A stretch of 28,087 bases of DNA from Collybiopsis luxurians FD-317 M1 (lineage: Eukaryota; Basidiomycota; Agaricomycetes; Agaricales; Omphalotaceae). The stretch is taken from assembly GCA_000827265.1 (NCBI GenBank), contig KN834855.1, forward strand, positions 68,836 to 96,922, written 5' to 3'. The translations under genes and the position numbers were made by a program. Under the pieces are notes generated by a model, which saw only the letters and a program-made list of their open reading frames with translations, had not been told where the DNA came from and made no database searches. Positions 20,121 through 28,087 of the stretch are shown in pieces (position 1 is the stretch's first letter; each line of letters begins with the position of its first letter).

Positions 20121-20506
20121 CCCGCCAGCGGTTGATTAGATACGATTATCATCATATAATCATACATTCACCACTTGACATTCCATTCACACGATGCTGT
20201 ACTAATGAATTGAAAGCGATGTATCGCACACCTCCAGATATTCAGTCCACCAACCTTTCTGCCGCCCTCCTGAACTTGTCGGAAAATTGGGCAGGCAGGA
20301 GGGTTCTTGGTTACTGACTTATTGCAACACATTGGGATCAAATACCGATCACTCTTTATCCACTCAAAGCTATGCCGGTGTTGCTGAATGCAAGCACATG
20401 TCATATCCACAGCTCAGGCGCTTGACATTTAAGCGGCTTCATACATCCATAGTTTACACGTTTTACCAAAACCTCGCAATACTTGTTAGCATACAATACA
20501 GTCAGT

Positions 20507-21031
20507 TATGCTGTTCAAACGAGCGAAAAAATCAAAGTGCCCCCAACTTCAAAAGCGCCCCCGCTTAGATTTTTTTCGGAAAATAGAAACCGGCAACGAT
20601 CGGGTAATGTATAACCGGAGTCCAGGCCATCACGTGATAGGGTCGATATTGCTCATGGATTGTCACGAGTCATTGCCTATTTGAGCATTATCTACTTCAT
20701 TGACATTTCCTAGATCCTTAGAGAGTTAAAAACTGCTCTTTTCTCTATAAATATCACTGTATAATTCATCAAATTAATATTCCAGGAATTTCACTATAAC
20801 TACTTGTGTGTTAGGAGAATAAAGCAGCGTGACTGGTGAGCAATATCGACCCTATCACGTGATGGCCTGGACTCCGGTTATACATTACCCGACCTTTGCC
20901 GGTTTCTATTTTAGCTTTTCTTCCGAAAAAAAATCTAAGCGGGGGCACTTTTGAAGTTGGGGGCACTTTTGATGTTGGACGCATTTATGTCCGGGGGTAC
21001 TTTTGATTTTTTCGCTCGTTTGAACAGCATA
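20507..21031. mobile_element. Non-autonomous TIR element (MITE-like), 525 bp
   Basis: The ends are exact inverted repeats: TATGCTGTTCAAACGAGCG followed by AAAAAATCAAA at the left, mirrored at the right. The repeat extends to about 20655 on the left arm and from about 20838 on the right arm; the left arm lacks about 45 bp present in the right. The flanks are GTCAGT at 20501-20506 and 21032-21037, a 6-bp target-site duplication (7 bp possible). The homologous sites in the second unit (near 13222) and at the right edge (near 27884) are empty and contain a single GTCAGT. Both arms carry subterminal repeats of the form TCAAAAGTGCCCCC. There is no ORF in the AT-rich core, so it would need a transposase from elsewhere. 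Superfamily not assigned. Confidence 0.85.
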
Positions 21032-21271
21032 GTCAGTGGGAAAACAACACTTCAAGTTATTCTCTCCTCTCACTCTCCTGCTTTATCACAGGGACGGCTC
21101 GAGTGTGAATACAAAGTTATGAAACACAGTGTTCCAACATCAAGCGTGCATGCGAATGTGAGAAAGGAATGTGACGAGTCCGAGGGGGAAAAAATAGGAT
21201 TAGAATTAGGATTGCAGTGCGATGATAACCCATTGGACGAAAGCCAAAGAAAAAGAAACAAGAACACTCAC

Positions 21272-22590
21272 CTCTCACTAACCCAATCACAAACCGTCCT
21301 AATAAACCCTTCTTCCTCCAACTCCACGATTGTCAAAATCGGGCCAAACGTCTTGGATTCCAATAACACATCCCTCTCCTTAACAAGAATCCCTGTCGGC
21401 TTGATCTTCAACACTTCCTCATCCATGCGACCTCCTATGAGGATCTTTCCTCTCGTCTTGTCGAGGAGGCCTAATTGGGACATTTTAAGCTGAAACCGTA
21501 ACCGAAGCCAACGCCAAAAAAAGACAAGAACGTATAATAGGAACATATAATACATGTATAACATACACCTTTTATCCTATTAAAATGTTGCAAATTAATG
21601 ATACGCGCATACAAATCCGACCCCAACGCGGCGCCTTGATTAGCAGGGTGCACCTCCTCGTACACCTTCTCCAACCCTTCAATGTACCGCGGGAGAGCGG
21701 CAGGGCTGACGAGGACGTAGTCGGGTGATACACAGATCTAGATAACGAGTCAAGATGTTTATTTTTTTTAGTTATTCAGTCATGAGTAAAGAGGTTTAGT
21801 CGGGGAGGGCGGAATGGAAGGAGAGGATACAGGGCAGGAAGCAAAGTAAATTTTAAATATTCAGTTCCATGCTTGTAGCACATCGTATCGTATCATGTAA
21901 CATATAAGAAACGTAGGAGGTACACGCACCTGTCCACAATTCGTCACCTTCCCCCACATTGTCCTCTTCGCCGCGAGCTCCAAATCGCATTTCGGATCGA
22001 CGATCACTGGAGACTTGCCGCGCAACTTGAGGATGAGAGGTGTGAGGTGTTTGACGGCTGCGGCGGCGATGATGTGTGCGATGATTCCGTTTCTTGTGTA
22101 GAAGACTAGATAGAAAACGAAGGGATCAGTCAATCCATTCATCCATCCATCCGAGTCATTGATAAAAACAGGTTGAAGGTATAGGAGATATGAGGGTTCA
22201 GTCATAGACCACCCTAAACCGAACAGCGATACATAGACAAAACAACCTTGAATGGAATGAACTCTCGAAAAAAAAACTCAAACGTCCTATGATCCCACTT
22301 CAACTCCAACACATTCGTCGTCTCCGGAACACCTCCACGCATCACCGTAATCACATCCTGGTCGAGAAATCTCGGTAGGAGTTGTTGGAGTAGTTGGATG
22401 TGACTTCACTGAGTTTGAGGCATACGGCTGTGGTGGCGCCTATCGTAGCTCGGATCTATGTACCCAAGTTCTGAATATCATATAGATCATGATACGCGGA
22501 TGGGAATCGAAATAGCATGTATGAATGGAACGAGGGGATTATTCTTGTTTGACAAGAACGGGTAGACCAGAAATATGTAGAATTAGCATA
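21272..22590 (-). pseudogene. Class-3 ALDH remnant, copy 3, lacking both ends
   Basis: The middle exons are better preserved than in copy 2: LPRFLDQDVITVMRGGVPETTNV, HIIAAAAVKHLTPL, RGKSPVIVDPKCDLELAAKR, TNCGQ|ICVSPDYVLVSPAALPRY, YEEVHPANQGAALGSDL, HFNRIKG|LKMSQLGLLD, and SKTFGPILTIV before the GTGAGT donor at 21272. The N-terminal exons are deleted: sequence runs from AATTAGCATA directly into the promoter-proximal AGGAAAGCTTCCG at about 22590. The frameshift after SEV is shared with copy 2, so that damage predates their separation. No C-terminal exons exist downstream, where the TIR element and spacer follow. Confidence 0.85.
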
Positions 22591-22673
22591 GGAAAGCTTC
22601 CGAGTCGTTGTGAGCGTAGTTCAGTATCATTGCAGAAAAAGGATACTAGTAGGAAAGGCCGTTAAGCAAGCTC

Positions 22674-22680
22674 TTATATA
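22674..22680 (-). promoter_or_regulatory. TATA element of ALDH copy 3
   Basis: The TTATATA core is conserved with the first TATA of copy 2, but the exons it would serve are deleted. Confidence 0.35.
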
Positions 22681-23496
22681 GAGGTGGGAGTAAAATGGCC
22701 ATAACAATCATGGTAGTGAATGATGACGGTTGAAAAAGCGCATTTTACTACACGTTCCATCCGGGCCGGTGACATTTAAACGCTGACGTAGCGACTTTCC
22801 GTCCTTGAGATCTCTCTCCCTCAATTCATTTCCAATATGTTCCCCACCTCAAACCCAGTGCCACTTGGATTGAAAAGGACAGATATATATAGGGATAGAG
22901 GAACCGAACAAGCAGATTATTCATGACTGAAAATAAGTAATGGTGATACGAAGATCGGCGTCAGGCAAAGTTAAGAATCAGAGCAACGGTTAGAGCAACG
23001 GCCCACGGGCAATCTAACAATGAGAATCTTTGACATTATATCCCTGTCTGGCAAATGGCAACCGCGAAGTTCATATCAGTCAAGACTCAAGGGCCAGTTC
23101 CTCCCGACTACACACAGCGACACTTCATTACTACTTCCATTAACGATTAGGATAAATATGTTTGGCACAAGTCAGCCTCTTTTAAACTTGGCAACACTTG
23201 TGTATGCTCGTGTCTAATGATAACATGTGTGAATTCCACGCATGGGTATAATGGCCGAGATAGACTCCTGCCAGTGAGACAACAAAGGCCGTCAGCGAGT
23301 GCAAGTTCGACTCAAGTTCTTTCTACTCTACTTCTTTTCCTCTGACCGAGGTTTAACTCATTAACTTGAGCTTTGTACCAGTACTTTTGAACACCACGAC
23401 AACTGTCAGTAACCAGTTTTTAATCCAGGCCGTAGTCGACGCTTAAGGTTAGAAAGGTTACTACACTCCAAAGGATGTCACTTACCTTTCCCTGTA

Positions 23497-23712
23497 ATGT
23501 CTCAACACAGAACCGGCACTACCGAGTGGGCAAGGTCTCACGAAAGCTGCTATGTCCCGCGACAAAGATTCATAAACAAGATGTTCACGATTGACATTCA
23601 ATATGCTTTGGTAAAACAGTAAATTTAATGGACAGTTGATATACAAAAGATTTCCTATTCTGGTTACAAGTGAAAATGATGTACATAGCATAGCGACCTA
23701 CCAACCGAAAGA
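23497..23712 (+). pseudogene. Relic of the short plus-strand ORF, copy 3
   Basis: It begins ATGTCTCAACACAG and matches 16239-16469 at nucleotide level. Deletions shift the frame within the first 10 codons and near 23580. Confidence 0.3.
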
Positions 23713-24073
23713 AAAAAGGAGAACGTAATACGGAATCGCTCACCCCAAGAAGCAATGAACAATCGGCCCACACAATAAATATCGAAGTATCTCATTTCAA
23801 ACCTAGGTCCTAAATAAAAGGTTTGCATAGCCTCCTTTGCACTAGCTTGTCTTCTTGTAGACAAAGGTAGAACATACACACCGATACTGAGCCTGAGGCT
23901 CTGAGCTAGTGCAATTCTCAGATAGACCGCGCCAGAAAGTGATTGCGAGTATATATCTCCATATATCAAGCAACCGCCATCGCTGTATTCCATTCGCTGC
24001 CAGACAAATTAACCGATCACTACAAAAAAAAAAAATCGCATAAATAATAGGAAAGGTGTTCAAGCACAAGATA

Positions 24074-24079
24074 TTTATT
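24074..24079 (-). terminator. Polyadenylation signal, NLR3
   Basis: AATAAA on the minus strand about 80 bp after the NLR3 stop codon. Confidence 0.5.
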
Positions 24080-24160
24080 GAAGAGTGAAGTTTTTATTAG
24101 CTTCATATACATTCTGACAAAGGCACTGGAGCTAATACCACAATTATCTTCTTATGGGAA

Positions 24161-27100
24161 TCATTTCCTGCTGTGTTTTTTGAACAGCCTAAAAATTCCC
24201 TTGAATGCTTTATGGGAAGATTTTTTAGGTGGAGCAATATCTGAGGTAGGAGTGTCAATGTCAGCTCGGATTTCCATCAACTTTTCCATTCTTCTGATAG
24301 TATAAGGGTGCTGCTCCCCTAATGTTTGCTTAGACAGCTCCACAAGTGGCTCTAAGATCTGCAGAGCTTCTTGATGTCTTCCAACACTAGAGTATATGCC
24401 TGCCAAGATTCGCATTGCAATGAGAGTCGAAGGATGTTGCTCTCCCAGTAAGTTCCTGCACTTCTCCAATACTGGCTCTTCAATTTGCAGAGCTTTCTCA
24501 TTGTTTCCAATGTAAGAGAGGTATAATGCCAAATTGCCCAGTCTAGTGAGAGTATCTGGGTGTTCTTCTCCCAGTACTGTCTTTGACAGCTCTGCCAGTG
24601 GCTCTCCAATTTGTAGAGCTTCCTCAAATTTGCCCATTCTAAAGTAGATGCTTGCCAAGTCTTGCATTTTGTTGAGAGTATCGGGATGGCGTTCTCCCAA
24701 AATTTCAATTGACATTTTCACCAGTGGCTCGGAAAGCTGCAGCGCTTCATTGTATCTTCCCAAATGTGAATAAGACTTTGCTAAGTTGGATATTCTTTGC
24801 ATAGTAAGAGGATGCTGCTCTCCCAAGATTTGCTTTGATATGCTTACTAAAGGCTCTTCAAGGTGCAATGCATCATTATATCTTCCTAAATCAAAGTAAT
24901 CCCTGGCCAAGTTTTGTATTCTGTCAAGTGTATCAGGATGTTGCTCCCCCATTATCTCCTTGGACATTTCCACCAGTGGCTCTGAAATCCTCAGTGCTTC
25001 ATTATATCTTCCTATGTCACTGTAGCTAACTGCCAAGTTACCCAGTCTAACTAGAGTATCAGGATGCTGCTCTCCCAAAATTTTCTTTGACACTTCCACT
25101 AGTGTGCTTCTAATCTGCAGAGCCTCTAGACCCCTTCCAACTTGAGCATATCTATTTGCCAAATTGGTCAATCTGGTGAGAGTTGCAGGATGCTGCTCTC
25201 CTAATACTTTCTTGGACATCTCCACCAATGGCTCATCAATTTGTAGAGCTTCATTCCATCTTCCCATATTCGAATATTGGATTGACAAGGCCTGCATTCC
25301 ATTGAGAGTCATTGGATGCTCCTCTCCAAATGATTCTTTGGTCATTTTCAAGAGGGCCTCAGCAATCTCTAGAGCTTCCTGATTTTTTCCTGATCTTGCC
25401 AGTGCTGCTATTACCAACCTCATCTGATGTAGAGTCAGCTGATGCCTTTCCCCATATTTCTCCTTTAGTTGATGCCACAGTGGCTCCCATAACTCATAGG
25501 CTCTGGAAAAATACCCACATTCAAACCACAAATTACCCATAGTTCCATCGGTGTGTACATCTTCTGTAATTTCAAAGTGAATACAGTGAGGAACCAGTGA
25601 CCTTAAAAATGCCATATCTGCATCATTCATGGCAATTGCTACAATACTTTGAGCTTCTAGCTGAAAGTTTGTTTGCTTGGCACTCTCAATGCTGTCTCGG
25701 ATCCAGTGATGGACTAATGGATGCAATGAATATGTCGCTTCCCTTTCAATACTAATCAGAGAATATGAGCTGATTGTTTGAACAATGTTGTCCATCCAAA
25801 GTTCATTCCACTCCAATTTTTGTGATGTAAGAAATGACAAAACAGGATAGGCTGCCAAAGTCTCTACTTCATTTTCCCATGGGAGATTATCCAATGCCCT
25901 CTGAAATAATTTCCTCGAAATCCCTTCATAGTGATAGAATGAACACAACCTCAGAAATGTTTTACATTGTTCATCCAATTTTTCCCAGCTAAGATCCCAG
26001 GTAGCATAGACTGATGAAGCATATCTTTCAATGCTTTGGGGCAGGCTCCTAGTCATCAATACTAGTTGATGCTGTTCTAATCTGTGTAGATATGAATCCA
26101 AGCAGTTTTGCTGTGATATATAAGAGCCAGCATGCACAGGGCAAAGTAATGCAATGTTGCTGCAATGTCAGAGGCTGTCAATTTCTGCTCTGGAGTAGCC
26201 TCATGGTCTTTAATAGCATGCTTCAAAAGTAACTGTAAGCCATCCTCTGGTTCCATGTCCTTTAACACTTTGGACTTGATGCTGATTTGTTTCAGGCTAC
26301 TATTCCTCGAAGTAACAATGATGTTACCATGACTAGACTGAGGCAGAAACTTCCCCAAGTCAAGGTCAGGACCATCAGCATTATCATAGAGAATTATCCA
26401 TTCTTTTTCATGCTGTGAAAGCCATCTAAGTCCAGCTTCCCAGTTGCTGAACTCACCAAGTCCATTCTTGAGAGCAATATCATAGTAACTTGCCATGATG
26501 AATTCTTCAGAGTTTGCAGTAATCATATAGCATTGAGTAAATCTTCAAAGGGAGAGAGTTATTCTTTAAGACATCCATTCTTATAATTTTACACACTGCT
26601 ACCTTTTTCTGAATGCATTTATGAACTTCAAAGCAGTTTGAGTCTTTCCTGCTCCTCCCATCCCATAAAGAACAAATATTTTCCTTTCATAAGCTTTACT
26701 TGAAGGAGACTCAATACTGAAATAAGCTTCAAGCTCTGAGAGAATTTCATTTCTCCCTGTAAAAAATGGAGAGACTGGACTAAGGTCAGTCATGCCTGGA
26801 GTGAATCCTTTTAGTTTCTTTCAGTAAATCAATCCTAGCATGTTAAAATGGAGGATGTTACCAGCTGGAGCAGTTGGAACAGCATTTTCTTTAGGTTTAG
26901 CTGCTCCATTTATATTAACATTTCCACAGATGGTAAAGTTTGATGCTCCAGAAAAATAGTCTCCTCTGTAAAGATTTACATTAACTTCAAACTGTTACAA
27001 TATCTTGTGTCAGTACTGACAAGTAGTATGTGGCAGATGCCGGAATATTTTGTTCTGGACTGGACATCTGTGCAGTCACGTGTGATGCTCCAGGAAAAAT

Positions 27101-27307
27101 AGCACCTCTATAAAAATTTATGTTCACTTCCAACTGAATTCACAATTTCGTGTGTCATCACTGACGGATTGTGTGTGACATTCCTCCCAGAGCTCCGAAC
27201 ATGTTGCAGATCGGAAATAGGTGAATGAACAGTTTGTTGACTTCTAAGGTGATGGAGAATATTAGATACTTTTGTATTGATCAAAATTTTTCCCACCTAT
27301 CGGCCAT
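24161..27307 (-). pseudogene. NLR3: NB-ARC-TPR STAND protein with a 7-bp frameshifting deletion
   Basis: Exons follow NLR2: 27307-27297 (tentative), 26965-26862 (GDYFSGASNFTICGN), 26795-26603 (P-loop GMGGAGKTQ), 26542-24161, with a 60-bp intron at 26543-26602. Compared with NLR1 and NLR2, seven bases are missing at about 26137-26140 inside the codons for ALALVHAG, so the first frame ends after about 20 wrong residues. The remaining 650 or so codons (winged helix, MHD-like HPLVHHW, ten TPRs, basic tail KGIFRLFKKHSRK) stay open in the other frame. This suggests recent inactivation. TPR repeat 2 (MRLVIAALARSGKNQEALEI) is unlike that of NLR1 and NLR2, while the winged-helix region is almost the same as in NLR1. 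As transcribed, the product would stop within NB-ARC. Confidence 0.82.
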
Positions 27308-27357
27308 TGGGCGGAAGTTGAACCTGGGGATCAAACGACCGCCAAGGGTTTTACATC

Positions 27358-27366
27358 TTATATATA
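27358..27366 (-). promoter_or_regulatory. TATA box, NLR3
   Basis: The minus strand reads TATATATAAGATG, 51 bp before the first ATG (27307). Confidence 0.5.
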
Positions 27367-27455
27367 CCTGCCAGCCCTTGATTAGATATGATTATCATCC
27401 TATAATCATACATTCACTTCTTGACATTTCACTCACACGATGCAGTATTGACTAG

Positions 27456-27741
27456 TGAATTGAAAGCGATGTATCACACACCTCTAGATATTCAGCCCAT
27501 CAACCTTTTTGCCGCCCTCCGACACTTGTCAGAAAATTGTACAGGCAGGACGGTTCTTGGTTGCTGACTTATTGAAACACATCATGATCAAATGCCAATG
27601 AATTGAAAGCGATGTATCACACACCTCTAGATATTCAGCCCATCAACCTTTTTGCCGCCCTCCGACACTTGTCGGAAAATTGTACAGGCAGGACGGTTCT
27701 TGATTGCTGACTTATTGAAACACATCGTGATCAAATGCCAA
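27456..27741. repeat. 143-bp tandem duplication upstream of NLR3
   Basis: 27456-27598 and 27599-27741 are near-identical direct copies (TGAATTGAAAGCGATG... to ...AAATGCCAAT) with only a few substitutions. The homologous region is single in units 1 and 2. Each copy carries one version of the CCGACACTTGTCGG palindrome (the first has TCAG, the second TCGG). The duplication is recent and lies in the presumed NLR3 upstream regulatory region. Confidence 0.85.
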
Positions 27742-28087
27742 TCACCCTCAAAGCTATGCCGGTGTGGCTGAATGCAAGCATGTTTCATATCCACAGCTCA
27801 GGCGCTTGAGATTTAAGCAGCTTCATACATCCATAATTTACATGTTTTACCAAAACCTTGCAATACTTGTTAGCATACAATACAGTCAGTGGGAAAATAA
27901 CATTTCAAGTTATTCTTTCCTCTCACTCCCCTGCTTTATCACAGGGACGGATCAAGTGTGAATACAAAGCTATGAAACACAATGTTCCAGTGTCAAGGGT
28001 GCATGCAAATATGAGAAAGGAATATGGTGAGTCCGAGGGGGAAAAGATAGGATTAGAATTAGGATTGCAGTGCGATGATAACCCTTA
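27742..28087 (-). pseudogene. Beginning of a fourth array unit (ALDH intron region)
   Basis: This stretch matches 13080-13430 and 20370-20500/21032-21230: the spacer, then the empty GTCAGTGGG site near 27884, then the truncated ALDH intron (GGATTAGAATTAGGATTGCAG, GATGATAACCC). The window stops about 45 bp short of where the last ALDH exon should begin. The array therefore continues. Confidence 0.7.

Larger units (their letters stand above)
14627..22438 (-). repeat. Tandem array unit 2 (ALDH2 - spacer - NLR2 - TIR insertion)
   Basis: 7.8 kb; about 7.3 kb after removing the 525-bp TIR element, which falls in its distal end. It also carries the double ALDH promoter scar. It is the only unit in the window with an intact NLR. 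Confidence 0.85.
22681..24160. other. Array spacer 3
   Basis: The third copy of the spacer, with small indels relative to copies 1 and 2. It contains a broken relic ORF and the NLR3 3' region; nothing else is supported. Confidence 0.6.
22439..28087 (-). repeat. Tandem array unit 3 (partial)
   Basis: Lacks the ALDH N-terminal exons and contains NLR3 with its upstream 143-bp duplication. Cut by the window edge. Confidence 0.85.

Noticed and set aside
1..28087. CRISPR arrays, rRNA and tRNA genes
   Set aside because: No spacer-repeat structure, no rRNA-like stretch and no cloverleaf with a convincing T-loop was seen on either strand.

Overview
The window looks like nuclear DNA from a filamentous fungus. 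The evidence is short GT-AG introns (about 46-66 bp) in every gene that can be modelled, TATA boxes close to start codons, AATAAA signals after stop codons, NB-ARC/TPR STAND proteins, and fungal-type aldehyde dehydrogenases (ALDH). Several sequence habits (very short introns, an F-x-GA-x-NFTI-type leader before the NB-ARC domain, the style of the hypothetical protein at the left end) suggest a basidiomycete, probably an agaricomycete. That placement is inference.

Left flank (1-5700), single copy. Positions 1-1670 are purine-rich or low-complexity, with no supported gene. Positions 1690-2305 hold two exons of an unrecognised minus-strand gene joined by a convincing 49-bp intron. Around 3670 there is a possible first exon of a plus-strand gene. 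Positions 4465-5197 hold a small plus-strand HD-domain gene of the cyanamide-hydratase/urea-hydrolyase-like type; it has a TATA box and reads intact once a 46-bp intron is removed.

Tandem array (about 6540 to the right edge and beyond). A block of about 7.2 kb is repeated head to tail. Each block carries, on the minus strand, a decayed class-3 ALDH, a spacer with a short plus-strand relic ORF, and an NB-ARC-TPR receptor-like gene (NLR) with its own TATA box and AATAAA signal. Three NLR copies are present. NLR1 (9575-12783) has a +1 frameshift and an assembly gap over its P-loop exon. NLR2 (16914-20061) is intact. NLR3 (24161-27307) has a 7-bp frameshifting deletion. A fourth block starts at the right edge.

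All ALDH copies are broken. The first is chimeric: the N-terminal half is class-3 and the C-terminal half is class-1/2 (AldA-like). Copies 2 and 3 share an old frameshift and lack C-terminal exons; copy 3 also lacks its N-terminal exons. A 525-bp TIR element sits in the third ALDH remnant, with empty sites in the second and fourth blocks. A 143-bp tandem duplication lies upstream of NLR3, and a double-promoter scar lies at the 5' end of ALDH2.

Interpretation: this is a birth-and-death cluster of fungal NLRs that expanded together with a passenger ALDH pseudogene. One apparently functional receptor is left in the window. Its spliced leader, N-terminal GASNFTI motif, ten 42-residue TPRs and basic C-terminal helix are the parts most worth following up.
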